Source of the DNA: Brachybacterium squillarum M-6-3
Lineage (GTDB): Bacteria; Actinomycetota; Actinomycetes; Actinomycetales; Dermabacteraceae
NCBI RefSeq assembly: GCF_000225825.1
Contig: NZ_AGBX01000007.1
Coordinates: forward strand, 62,001-126,000
Direction of reading: 5' to 3'
DNA length: 64,000 nucleotides
Shown here: positions 1-12,629 of the stretch, piece by piece
Layout of the letters: the number at the start of each line of letters is the position of its first letter
Position numbering within the stretch: position 1 is the first letter of the stretch
Notes under the pieces: model-generated
What the model was told of the DNA's origin: nothing
What the model saw: only the letters and a program-made list of their open reading frames with translations
Database searches by the model: none
Translations under genes and position numbers: made by a program

Positions 1-1
1 C

Positions 2-586
2 ATCTTCCACGCCTTCCTCGACGACCCGGCCGTGCGCCTGATCGGCTGCGAGGCCGGCGGCGACGGCGTGGAGACCGGTCGCCACAGCGCCACGATCGGC
101 GGCGGCACCCCCGGCGTGCTCCACGGCGCCCGCAGCTTCGTGATGCAGGACGAGGACGGTCAGACCGTCCCCTCCCACTCCGTCTCCGCGGGCCTGGACT
201 ACCCCAGCGTCGGCCCCGAGCACGCCTGGCTCGCCGCCTCCGGCCGCGCCGAGTACCGCGCCGTGGACGACACCGCCGCGATGGACGCCTTCACCCTGCT
301 CTCGATGACCGAGGGCATCATGCCCGCCATCGAGTCCGCCCACGCCCTCGCCGGTGCTCTCGCCCTGGGGGAGGAGCTGGGCCCGGACGCCACCATCCTG
401 GTGAGCCTCTCCGGCCGCGGCGACAAGGACGTGGACACCGCCTCGCGCTGGTTCGGCCTGATCGACGAGGACGGCGCCGCGACCGCCCCCGGGACCCCCG
501 CCCGTGCCGCCGCCCCCGGCGACCTGGAGGCCCTCGCCGCCCGCGCCCGCGCCACCCTCGACCCGCAGCGGGAGGAGCAGCGATGA
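2..586 (+). CDS. trpB: tryptophan synthase beta subunit, 3' part (5' end outside window)
   Basis: C-terminal part of the PLP enzyme that condenses indole with serine in the TrpA2B2 complex. The gene enters the window already in frame. Visible family motifs are EAGG, ETGRH, the PGVLHG segment, QDEDGQ, and the [18 protein letters not shown] stretch, where family knowledge places PLP-phosphate and active-site contacts. The C-terminus has an Ala/Pro-rich tail of about 30 residues. The stop TGA overlaps the ATG of trpA (ATGA), so the two are probably translationally coupled. The PLP lysine lies upstream of the window and cannot be checked. Confidence 0.96.
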   Translation: MFHAFLDDPAVRLIGCEAGGDGVETGRHSATIGGGTPGVLHGARSFVMQDEDGQTVPSHSVSAGLDYPSVGPEHAWLAASGRAEYRAVDDTAAMDAFTLLSMTEGIMPAIESAHALAGALALGEELGPDATILVSLSGRGDKDVDTASRWFGLIDEDGAATAPGTPARAAAPGDLEALAARARATLDPQREEQR

Positions 587-1431
587 GCGCCACCGGCAGC
601 ACCGGCCCCGCCGACACCGGGCGTCTCCGCTCCGCCGAGGCCATCGATGCCGCGCGCGCCGAGGGCCGCCCCGCGCTGGTCGGCTACCTGCCCGTCGGCT
701 ACCCCGACCTGCCCGGATCGATCGACGCCGCCCGCACCCTGATCGACCACGGCGCCGACGTGATCGAGCTCGGCCTGCCCTACTCCGACCCGGTGATGGA
801 CGGGCCCGTGATCCAGCGCGCCGCCGGGGCCGCCCTCGCCGGTGGCACCCGCACCCGCCACGTGCTCGAGGCCGTCGAGGCCCTCTCCGGCCGCGGCGCC
901 GCGATCCTGGTGATGAGCTACTGGAACCCGGTGCTGGCCCACGGCACCGACGCCTTCGCCCGTGACCTCGCCGGCGCCGGCGGGGCCGGTGTGATCACCC
1001 CCGACCTGATCCCTGACGAGGGCGCCGACTGGATCGCCGCCAGCGAGGAGCACGGCGTGGACCGGGTCTTCCTGGTCGCCCCCTCCTCCCCGGCGGACCG
1101 GCTCTCCTACGTCGTCTCGCAGACCCGCGGTTTCGTCTACGCCGCCAGCACCATGGGCGTCACCGGCACCCGCAGCAGCGTCTCGGACGCCACCGAGGGC
1201 CTGGTCGCCCGCACCCGCGCCGCCGGCGCCGAGCGCGTCTGCGTCGGACTCGGCGTCTCCACCGGCGAGCAGGCCGCCCAGGTCGGCGCCTACGCCGACG
1301 GCGTCATCGTCGGCTCCGCCTTCGTGCGCGCGCTGCTGGAGGCCGAGCGCGGCGACCTCGCGCCCCTGGCCGCGACCGTCGACGACCTCCGCGGCGGGAT
1401 CGACCGCGCCCGGCAGGGGGTGGCGCCGTGA
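583..1431 (+). CDS. trpA: tryptophan synthase alpha subunit
   Basis: TIM-barrel lyase (282 aa) releasing indole from indole-3-glycerol phosphate and channelling it to TrpB. Catalytic residues are recognisable in the [10 protein letters not shown]...DGP block as Glu62 and Asp73, with the same spacing as E. coli Glu49 and Asp60. The phosphate-binding GLGVS motif is near residue 225. The N-terminus carries about 15 residues of Ser/Thr/Gly-rich extension before the conserved core. The ATG overlaps the trpB stop, and the TGA overlaps the GTG of lgt, giving a compact trpBA-lgt operon as in many actinobacteria. Confidence 0.97.
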   Translation: MSATGSTGPADTGRLRSAEAIDAARAEGRPALVGYLPVGYPDLPGSIDAARTLIDHGADVIELGLPYSDPVMDGPVIQRAAGAALAGGTRTRHVLEAVEALSGRGAAILVMSYWNPVLAHGTDAFARDLAGAGGAGVITPDLIPDEGADWIAASEEHGVDRVFLVAPSSPADRLSYVVSQTRGFVYAASTMGVTGTRSSVSDATEGLVARTRAAGAERVCVGLGVSTGEQAAQVGAYADGVIVGSAFVRALLEAERGDLAPLAATVDDLRGGIDRARQGVAP

Positions 1432-2387
1432 TCCCCAGCTCCCCGCTCTCCGCGATCTCCCTGGGCCCGCTGACCATCCACTTCTACGCCCTGTGCATCC
1501 TCGCCGGCATCGGCGTGGCCCTGTGGTGGGCCACGAAGCGCTGGGAGGCCCGCGGCGGCGACGGCGACGACCTCTTCGACATCTCCTTCGCCGCGATCAT
1601 CGCCGGCATCATCGGCGCCCGCGTCTGGCACGTCCTCACCTCGCCGGAGCCCTTCTTCGGGGAGGGCGGCAACCCCATCGCCGTGCTGTACATCTGGCAG
1701 GGCGGCCTCGCGATCTACGGGGCCGTCGCCGGCGGCGCCCTCGCCGCCTGGGTGATGGCCCGGGCCAAGGGCGTCTCCTTCGCGACCCTCGCCGACACCG
1801 TCGCCCCCACCCTGATGGTCGCCCAGATCCTGGGCCGCTTCGGCAACTGGTTCAACCAGGAGCTCTACGGCCCGCCGCTGGACGCCTGGTGGGCCTGGGA
1901 CGTCACCTGCGTCACCAACGGCACCACCATCGCCGGCTGCGACCCGGGCACCTACCACCCCACGTTCCTCTACGAGCAGCTGTGGAACCTGGTGGGCGTG
2001 ATCGTGCTGCTGGCCCTCGCGCGCCGCTTCGACCTCGGCGGCGGCCGCGTGTTCTGGGCCTACGTGGGAGTCTATTCGACCGGCCGGGCGTTCATCGATG
2101 CGATCCGCAGCGAACCGGTCCTCATGGTCGGCCCGCTGCGCATCCACACCCTCGTCGCCATCGTGATGGCCCTGGTGGCCGTCGCGATGATCGCCATCCT
2201 CACCGCGCGGTACCGCCGCCGCGGCTGGGAGGCCAAGGCCGCTGACGGCTCCGGGGAGATCCCCGATCCCGCGCCGTCCCAGGACCAGGACGCCACCCAC
2301 GTTGCCTCCGCGAGCCGCACCACCGAGGCCGTTGCCCGGGAGGACCCCGGCTCCCGGGCGCCCCGGCCCCGAGACCCCGGCCGCTGA
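1428..2387 (+). CDS. lgt: prolipoprotein diacylglyceryl transferase
   Basis: Integral membrane enzyme (319 aa) that transfers diacylglycerol from phosphatidylglycerol to the lipobox cysteine of prolipoproteins. About seven hydrophobic segments are visible. The signature GRFGNWFNQELYG is near residue 138, and the WQGGLAIYG segment corresponds to the HGG(L/M) region. The C-terminal 50 residues are charged, Pro/Arg-rich and probably cytoplasmic. The start is GTG overlapping the trpA stop (GTGA). It would process the two lipoproteins predicted in this window, at 12626-13975 and 59326-60708. Confidence 0.96.
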   Translation: MIPSSPLSAISLGPLTIHFYALCILAGIGVALWWATKRWEARGGDGDDLFDISFAAIIAGIIGARVWHVLTSPEPFFGEGGNPIAVLYIWQGGLAIYGAVAGGALAAWVMARAKGVSFATLADTVAPTLMVAQILGRFGNWFNQELYGPPLDAWWAWDVTCVTNGTTIAGCDPGTYHPTFLYEQLWNLVGVIVLLALARRFDLGGGRVFWAYVGVYSTGRAFIDAIRSEPVLMVGPLRIHTLVAIVMALVAVAMIAILTARYRRRGWEAKAADGSGEIPDPAPSQDQDATHVASASRTTEAVAREDPGSRAPRPRDPGR

Positions 2388-2479
2388 GGCCGGCCCGACC
2401 CACGCGCCCCGGCGCCACCACCCCGCGAACCCGGTCCGGTCCCCGCGACCGTCGACCCGAGCACAGAAGGGCAGCGCAC

Positions 2480-7052
<4,573 letters not shown>

Positions 7053-7060
<8 letters not shown>

Positions 7061-8531
7061 TCCCCGCGGATTCCTGCGCACGCGCGATCGCGAGCTGCCC
7101 ACCCGCCGTCCGGTGCCCGTGCGCCTGATGGACTGGCGCGAGGTCTACGAGGCCCGGGAGAAGGGCACCCTGGACGTCGTCTCCCGGCAGGCGGGACGCT
7201 GCATGAACTGCGGCATACCCTTCTGCCACCAGGGCTGCCCGCTGGGCAACCTGATCCCCGAGTGGAACGACCTGGTGTACCGGGGCGACTGGGAGGAGGC
7301 CATCGAGCGTCTCCACGCCACCAACAACTTCCCCGAGTTCACCGGCCGCGCCTGCCCCGCGCCCTGCGAGTCCAGCTGCGTGCTGGGCATCAACCAGCCG
7401 GCCGTGACCATCAAGAACGTCGAGGTCTCGATCGTGGACCGCGCCTTCGAGGAGGGCTGGGTGCAGCCCGTCGAGGCTCCGCGCCAGACCGGCCGTTCCG
7501 TCGCCGTCGTCGGCTCCGGCCCCGCCGGGCTCGCCGCCGCCCAGCAGCTCACCCGCGCCGGGCACTCCGTCGTCGTCTTCGAGCGGGACGACCGCCTCGG
7601 CGGCCTGCTGCGCTACGGCATCCCCGAGTTCAAGCTCGAGAAGCGCCACATCGAGCGTCGCCTGGAGCAGATGCGCGCCGAGGGCACCCGCTTCCGCACC
7701 GGCGTGGACGTCGGCGGCAGCGGCGAGGGCGCGATCTCCGTCGAGGACCTGCGCGCCCGCTTCGATGCGGTCGTCGTCACCACCGGCGCCTCCCGCCCCC
7801 GGGACCTGCCCGTCCCCGGCCGCGAGGCCACCGGCATCCATCCCGCGATGGACTACCTCACCCAGGCCAACCGGCAGGTGGAGGGCGACACCCTCGAGGA
7901 CGCCATCTCCGCCGAGGGCAAGGACGTGGTGATCATCGGCGGCGGCGACACCGGCGCCGACTGCCTGGGCACCGCCCTGCGCCAGGGCGCCCGCTCCGTG
8001 ACCACGCTCGCCATCGGCACCCAGCCGCCCACCGAGCGCACCGAGGACCAGCCCTGGCCCATGCACCCGGTGCTGTTCGAGGTCTCCACCGCTCACGAGG
8101 AGGGCGGCGACCGCTCCTTCCTCGCCTCCACCACCGGCTTCGAGGTGGGGGAGGACGGCGGCGTGACCGGCCTCAAGGTCGCCCGCACCCAGTACCGGGA
8201 CGGCAAGCGGCTGCCCACCCCGGGCACCGACACCGTGCTGCCCGCCACCCTGGTCCTCATCGCGATGGGCTTCACCGGCCCCCAGCAGGAAGGCCTGGTC
8301 GACACGCTCGGCATCGAGCTCGACGGTCGCGGCAACATCGTCCACGACCAGGAGTGGGAGACCAGCGTCCCGGGCGTGTTCACCGCCGGCGACTGCGCCC
8401 GCGGCCAGAGCCTCATCGTGTGGGCCATCGCGGAGGGCCGCTCCTGCGCCGCCGCCGTGGACCGCCACCTGATGGGCGGCACCAACCTCCCCGCGCCCGT
8501 GAGGTCCGGGGAGCGGGCCATCGCGGTGTGA
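7053..8531 (+). CDS. gltD: glutamate synthase small (beta) subunit
   Basis: NADPH-dependent electron-input subunit (492 aa) of bacterial GOGAT. N-terminal cysteine clusters CMNCGIPFC-x3-C and CPAPCESSC bind low-potential 4Fe-4S centres. An FAD Rossmann motif (VVGSGPAGLAAA) is near residue 153, and a second NADPH Rossmann motif (IIGGGDTGADC) near residue 292. The terminal GVFTAGDCARGQSL is the FAD-closing motif. Its start lies inside the end of gltB, consistent with coupled, stoichiometric synthesis. Confidence 0.97.
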
Positions 8532-8647
8532 AAGACTAGGGGCGACGACGCGATGCTGCGGTCCGCCGGCACTGTGCGCGCGTTCACCCCTGCGCAGTGG
8601 GCGCCGGCCGGGCCGCAGCCCTTACCTCCAACGACAGATGGGTTGAC

Positions 8648-10117
8648 ATGCGAAAAGCGAAGATCGTCTGCACACTCGGTCCGGCGACCAACACCTACGA
8701 GCAGATCAAGACGCTGATCGAGTCCGGGATGAACGTGGCCCGGATGAACCTCAGCCACGGCTCGCACGACGATCACGAGAAGGTCTACGAGAACATCCGC
8801 CGCGCGGCGGAGGACCTCGGCCGCAACGTGGCCGTGCTCGTGGACCTGCAGGGGCCGAAGATCCGCCTCGGCAAGTTCTCCGACGGCCCGCATCAGCTCG
8901 CGGTGGGGGACACCTTCACCATCACCACCGATGACATCGCGGGCACCAAGGAGCGCGTCTCCACCACCTTCAAGGGCCTGCCCGGCGACTGCCGCCCCGG
9001 CGACGTCCTGCTGATCGACGACGGCAAGGTCTCGGTGCGCGTCACCGACGTCTCCGACACCGACGTCACCACCGTCGTCGAGGTCCCCGGCCCGGTCAGC
9101 GACTCCAAGGGCATCAACCTGCCCGGCGTCGCCGTCTCCGTGCCCGCCATGAGCGAGAAGGACATCGACGACCTCCGCTGGGGCCTGAACCTCGGCTGCG
9201 ACCTGGTCGCCCTGTCCTTCGTGCGCGACGCCCACGACATGGACGACGTCCTGCGCATCATGCAGGAGGAGGGCCGCCGTGTCCCCGTCATCGCCAAGAT
9301 CGAGAAGCCGCAGGCCGTCCGCGCGCTGCGCTCCATCGTCGGCGCCTTCGACGGCATCATGGTCGCCCGCGGCGACCTCGGCGTGGAGCTGCCCCTGGAG
9401 CAGGTGCCGCTCGTGCAGAAGCGCGCCATCGAGCTGGCCCGCCGCAACGCGAAGCCGGTCATCGTGGCCACCCAGGTGCTCGAGTCGATGATCACCAGCC
9501 CGCGCCCCACCCGCGCCGAGGCCTCCGACTGTGCCAACGCCATCCTGGACGGCGCGGACGCGGTCATGCTCTCCGGCGAGACCAGCGTGGGCGCCTACCC
9601 CTTCGAGACCGTGCGGACCATGGCCCGCATCATCACCAACACGGAGGAGAACGGCGCCGACCGGATCATGCCGCTGGGCACCATCCCGCACACCCGCGGC
9701 GGCGCCATCACCCGCGCGGCCGCGGAGATCGGCGACCAGCTCTCCGCGCAGTACCTGGTGACCTTCACCGAGTCCGGCGACACCGCCCGCCGTCTGGCGC
9801 GCCTGCGCCCGACCATTCCCCTCATCGCGCTCACCCCCTACGAGGAGGTGCAGCACCAGCTCGCGCTCTCCTGGGGCATCGAGGCCTACCTGGTGCCGAT
9901 GCAGAAGGACACCGACGCGATGGTGCAGGTCGTGGACGACCTCCTGCGCGAGCAGAAGGGTCTGCAGAAGAACGACCTGGTCATCGTCGCCGCCGGTTCG
10001 CCCCCCGGGGTGCACGGCTCCACCAACTCGCTGCGCGTGCACCGCATCGGCGACCTGGACGGCACCGAGTCCGCCAAGATCGAGGCCGACAGCATCGCTT
10101 CCGGCGAGAAGAACTGA
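8648..10117 (+). CDS. pyk: pyruvate kinase
   Basis: Glycolytic enzyme (489 aa) converting PEP and ADP to pyruvate and ATP. The start is taken at the ATG giving MRKAKIVCTLGPA, which matches the conserved family N-terminus. An in-frame ATG 51 bases upstream would add 17 unconserved residues. NLSHGSHDDH, the active-site signature VIAKIEKPQAV with its catalytic lysine, MVARGDLGVE and the MLSGETSVGAYP block are all intact. The C-terminal regulatory domain is complete. The upstream gap (8532-8647) has only a weak Shine-Dalgarno and no clear promoter. A hairpin follows the gene. Confidence 0.97.
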   Translation: MRKAKIVCTLGPATNTYEQIKTLIESGMNVARMNLSHGSHDDHEKVYENIRRAAEDLGRNVAVLVDLQGPKIRLGKFSDGPHQLAVGDTFTITTDDIAGTKERVSTTFKGLPGDCRPGDVLLIDDGKVSVRVTDVSDTDVTTVVEVPGPVSDSKGINLPGVAVSVPAMSEKDIDDLRWGLNLGCDLVALSFVRDAHDMDDVLRIMQEEGRRVPVIAKIEKPQAVRALRSIVGAFDGIMVARGDLGVELPLEQVPLVQKRAIELARRNAKPVIVATQVLESMITSPRPTRAEASDCANAILDGADAVMLSGETSVGAYPFETVRTMARIITNTEENGADRIMPLGTIPHTRGGAITRAAAEIGDQLSAQYLVTFTESGDTARRLARLRPTIPLIALTPYEEVQHQLALSWGIEAYLVPMQKDTDAMVQVVDDLLREQKGLQKNDLVIVAAGSPPGVHGSTNSLRVHRIGDLDGTESAKIEADSIASGEKN

Positions 10118-10134
10118 TCACCCGCTGATCCCCC

Positions 10135-10173
10135 GCGACGCCCCCGCCGGACCCGTTCCGACGGGGGCGCCGC
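10135..10173 (+). terminator. hairpin terminator after pyk
   Basis: Two 17-base arms (10135-10151 and 10157-10173) pair with two non-Watson-Crick positions around a 5-base loop, starting 18 bases after the pyk stop. There is no T tract, which is common for actinobacterial terminators. Confidence 0.65.
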
Positions 10174-10234
10174 CATGCCCGGGGCCGGTCCGATCGCCCC
10201 GCCCCCACCCATCCCGGCCCCTGCGCCCGATCCG

Positions 10235-10298
10235 CCGTCGAGAACGCCTTTGGGGTTGTCCTGGGGCCTGATGGCAACCCGAACGTCGTTCTCGAACG
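10235..10298 (+). repeat. palindromic inverted repeat R1 (left boundary of accessory segment)
   Basis: A 64-base element that matches the reverse complement of R2 (11612-11674) at 47 of 60 ungapped positions. It begins CCGTCGAGA and shares an identical core, GTTGTCCTGG. It is itself an imperfect palindrome: TCGAGAACG near its left end pairs with CGTTCTCGA near its right end, and GGGGTTG pairs with CAACCC closer to the loop. Its CCGTCGAGA end faces outward, away from the enclosed gene. Confidence 0.8.
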
Positions 10299-10635
10299 TG
10301 GCGGTGCGCACCCGGACCGAGCCCACCATCCGGGCAAGCTACGGCACCTGGAACCTCGCGCTGTCCAGCAGCATCCGGGAGACACCGGGGGACCCCGGTT
10401 CTCCCGGACCGTCGCCAGCACCTGGTGATCCGGGAACGAGCACTGTCGTGCGGGTCCCGCGCTGCGCGATCCTCGCTTCGCGTGCGGTCCTCACCGCCAC
10501 GGTGCGTTACTTCTCTCAGCTCTCCCTCTTTCGCTCTCACGGACCTGTCGACGGGGAGGGACCGCTCACCCGTGCCTGATCAGGCCGCTGGGGACGAGTC
10601 CGGAGCGAGGCGAACGCTCGCGGTTCACTGCATCC

Positions 10636-11589
10636 ATGTCCTCACGGATCCGCCCCCTCGACGACGTGCCGCTGGCGCCGGTGTTCACGACGGGTGAGGC
10701 GCATGCCCTCGGCGTCGGCCCGCAACGGCTCCGTGCCCCGGACATCCTCACCGTCGTTCGGGGTTTCCGTGCGCGGCGCGACGTGCCCTACACGGTCCGC
10801 GACGTCGTCGCCGCGCTCCAGCGGGGGCGCCCGACCATCGTGGCCTGCGGGCTGACCGCAGCGCATCTCTGGGGGCTCCCGCTTCCCCCGGACCAGGGAC
10901 GCCGCGGCGATCGGTCCCCGCTCCGGGAGGAGGCCCTCGAACTGAACGAGGCGGGATCGCACCGCAGGCCCCGCCCGGGCATCATCTGGCATCACCGGGA
11001 GTACGCCCCTGCCCAGGTGGTGCTCCGCACCGGACTTCGCCTGACGACTCGCGTCACCACCTGGCGCGACCTTGGTGCCGTCCTGCCCGTCGATCACCTC
11101 GTGATCATCGGGGACCACCTGGTTCGGGTCCCGCGACCGGGCCTCGAGGGTCGTGACGAGCCGTACGCGACGGTCGAGGACCTCCGGGCCGTGCTCCGGG
11201 ACTGGTCCGGACGGGGCGCCCGTGCCCTCCGTGATGCCGTGGAGCTGATCCGGGTGGGATCCGACTCACCCGCCGAGACCCGACTGCGGCTGGCGTGCGC
11301 TCGAGCGGGGCTCCCACCGCCGCGACGGAACGAGCGCATCCACGGGGATGGGGTGGATCCCGGTGTCCCCGACTCGAGCTGGGATGAGTGGCGCGTGTGT
11401 GCCGAGCACGAGGGCCCGAGCCATCTGACTCCCGGGCAGCTGGAGCGCGACATCGAACGCGGCGAGCGCCGCCGTCGGCACGGCTGGATCGAGGTGCGCA
11501 CGACCGCTCGCGACCTCAGAGCAGGCGGCGCGCGCGCAGTGCACCGCATCACGGAAGCGCTGCGCAGCCGCGGATGGAGCCCGCGATGA
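10636..11589 (+). CDS. AbiEi-like / DUF559-type protein with degenerate PD-(D/E)XK nuclease-like C-terminus
   Basis: 317 aa. The N-terminal third (FTTGEAHALGVGPQRLR, then a CGLTAAHLWGLPLP segment) resembles the winged-helix region of AbiEi-like proteins that are multicopy in actinobacteria. The C-terminus (SPAETRLRLACARAGLP; Asp246; AEHEG with Glu257 and Glu259; ERDIERGERRRRHGW) resembles DUF559/Vsr-like endonuclease folds. Function is unproven. No cognate toxin or AbiEii gene lies beside it. There is no clear Shine-Dalgarno. Codon use looks less extreme than that of neighbours. The gene sits between inverted repeats R1 and R2, and its stop is 22 bases from R2. Confidence 0.7.
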   Translation: MSSRIRPLDDVPLAPVFTTGEAHALGVGPQRLRAPDILTVVRGFRARRDVPYTVRDVVAALQRGRPTIVACGLTAAHLWGLPLPPDQGRRGDRSPLREEALELNEAGSHRRPRPGIIWHHREYAPAQVVLRTGLRLTTRVTTWRDLGAVLPVDHLVIIGDHLVRVPRPGLEGRDEPYATVEDLRAVLRDWSGRGARALRDAVELIRVGSDSPAETRLRLACARAGLPPPRRNERIHGDGVDPGVPDSSWDEWRVCAEHEGPSHLTPGQLERDIERGERRRRHGWIEVRTTARDLRAGGARAVHRITEALRSRGWSPR

Positions 11590-11611
11590 GTCGGCTTTCC
11601 GCCCGGGGAGG

Positions 11612-11674
11612 CGTCGAGATCTGCGTTCAGGTTGCCGTGAGTACCCAGGACAACCCGAACGTAGATCTCGACGG
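11612..11674 (-). repeat. palindromic inverted repeat R2 (right boundary of accessory segment)
   Basis: Inverted copy of R1, 63 bases. Its outer stem is a perfect 11-bp palindrome arm pair (CGTCGAGATCT with AGATCTCGACG), extended by an inner stem of about 12 bp (GTTCGGGTTG-type arm) around a 16-base loop. Read on the minus strand it starts CCGTCGAGA, as R1 does on the plus strand. The pair therefore forms outward-facing termini. No target-site duplication is visible outside them. Confidence 0.82.
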
Positions 11675-11771
11675 GGGAAGTGGGGAGGACTGGGGCCCAG
11701 CGGGGAAGGTGCGCGGGGTCAGGGGCGGGCGGGACGACCGGGCCGGGCCGTCCGGGCAGGGAGGGGCGGGG

Positions 11772-11854
11772 TGCCGGGTGCGGGACTCGAACCCGCACGC
11801 CCTCGCGGACAGCGCATTTTGAGTGCGCCGCGTCTACCATTCCGCCAACCCGGC
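11772..11854 (-). tRNA. tRNA-Leu (anticodon CAA)
   Basis: The minus strand folds as a class II tRNA. The acceptor arms are GCCGGGT and ACCCGGC with discriminator A. The D-arm contains GGCGGAATGGTAGACGC, typical of leucine tRNAs. The anticodon stem GCGCA/TGCGC encloses loop CTCAAAA, giving anticodon CAA for UUG. A long variable arm follows, and the T-arm loop is GTTCGAGTC-like. CCA is not encoded. It lies 98 bases from R2 and diverges from the pdtaR-like gene. Confidence 0.95.
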
Positions 11855-11881
11855 TCGGCCCCAGGCGACAAGGGCCTGGAC

Positions 11882-11887
11882 TAGGAT
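11882..11887 (+). promoter_or_regulatory. -10 element (TAGGAT) upstream of ANTAR regulator
   Basis: TAGGAT fits the actinobacterial TANNNT consensus and sits 7 bases before an in-frame ATG (11895). Transcription would therefore start at or next to that codon. It is 28 bases from the divergent tRNA-Leu. Confidence 0.6.
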
Positions 11888-11989
11888 ACGGGTGATGACC
11901 ATCGGTCCTGTGCACCCCGGTCCGTCGGCGCCCCCGCGGCGTGGCGCTGACCGGGTGGTGCCGGACCCCACCGAGACACAGGGTGACAT

Positions 11990-12629
11990 GAACGACGAGA
12001 CCACCACCGATCCCGACGCGACCCCGGACCAGGACGCCGAGGCCCGCACCCGCACCGCGGTCGTCGCCGAGGACGAGAGCCTCATCCGCATGGACATCGT
12101 GGAGACCCTCACCGAGGCCGGCTTCGAGGTCGTCGCCGCCGTCGGGGACGGGGAGAGCGCGATCTCCAAGACCCGCGAGCTGCGACCCGACGTGGTCGTG
12201 CTCGACGTGAAGATGCCGCAGACCGACGGCGTGACCGCGGCCGAGAAGATCGGCGAGGAGAACCTGGCCCCCGTGGTCATGCTCACCGCCTTCTCCCAGT
12301 CCGAGCTGGTCGAGCGGGCGCGCGACGCCGGTGCCATGGCCTACGTGGTCAAGCCCTTCACCCCCGCGGACCTGCTGCCCGCCGTGGAGATCGCGATCTC
12401 CCGGCACGCGCAGATCGTGCAGCTCGAGACCGAGATCGCCGACCTCGGGGAGCGCTTCGAGACCCGCAAGCGGGTGGACCGCGCCAAGGGCCTGCTGCAG
12501 ACCAACATGGGCCTCAGCGAGCCCGAGGCCTTCCGCTGGATCCAGAAGACCTCGATGGACCGCCGCCTCACCATGCGCGAGGTCGCTGACGCGGTCGTCG
12601 ACCAGCTGGGCGGCCAGGGCAAGGAGTGA
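11990..12629 (+). CDS. pdtaR: PdtaR-type response regulator with ANTAR RNA-binding domain
   Basis: A receiver domain (acidic pocket EDES, phospho-acceptor Asp in VVLDVKMP, Thr in VMLTAFS, Lys in VVKPFTP) is followed by a coiled-coil helix and a C-terminal ANTAR domain (RAKGLLQTNMGLSEPEAFRWIQ), which in this family acts as a transcription antiterminator. From this ATG the protein is 212 aa, close to mycobacterial PdtaR (about 205). A leaderless start at 11895 would add a low-complexity extension of 32 residues, so the start is uncertain. A histidine-kinase partner (PdtaS) is not nearby. Confidence 0.9.

Larger units (their letters stand above)
10118..10635. other. 518-base non-coding stretch between pyk and the DUF559-like gene
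   Basis: It contains the pyk terminator hairpin and inverted repeat R1 (10235-10298), then about 340 bases in which I see no credible gene. Reading frames here are short, Arg/Pro-rich and lack family motifs. There is a pyrimidine-rich tract near 10505-10540 and several small GC hairpins. No tRNA or riboswitch is recognisable. It may hold the promoter of the downstream gene or remnants of an inserted element. Confidence 0.5.

Noticed and set aside
10118..10540. 140-codon minus-strand frame between pyk and the DUF559-like gene
   Set aside because: Arg/Gly-rich, no motif, overlaps the pyk terminator and repeat R1; no ribosome site or promoter seen.
10235..11674. Classical insertion sequence or composite transposon
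   Set aside because: The repeats face outward like terminal inverted repeats, but the enclosed gene has no DDE, HUH or serine/tyrosine recombinase motif and no target-site duplication is visible.
11772..11854. tRNA-Leu as an integration (attB) site for a prophage or island
   Set aside because: No integrase is adjacent and no direct repeat of the tRNA 3' end was found nearby; pyk and pdtaR flank it as in other actinobacteria.
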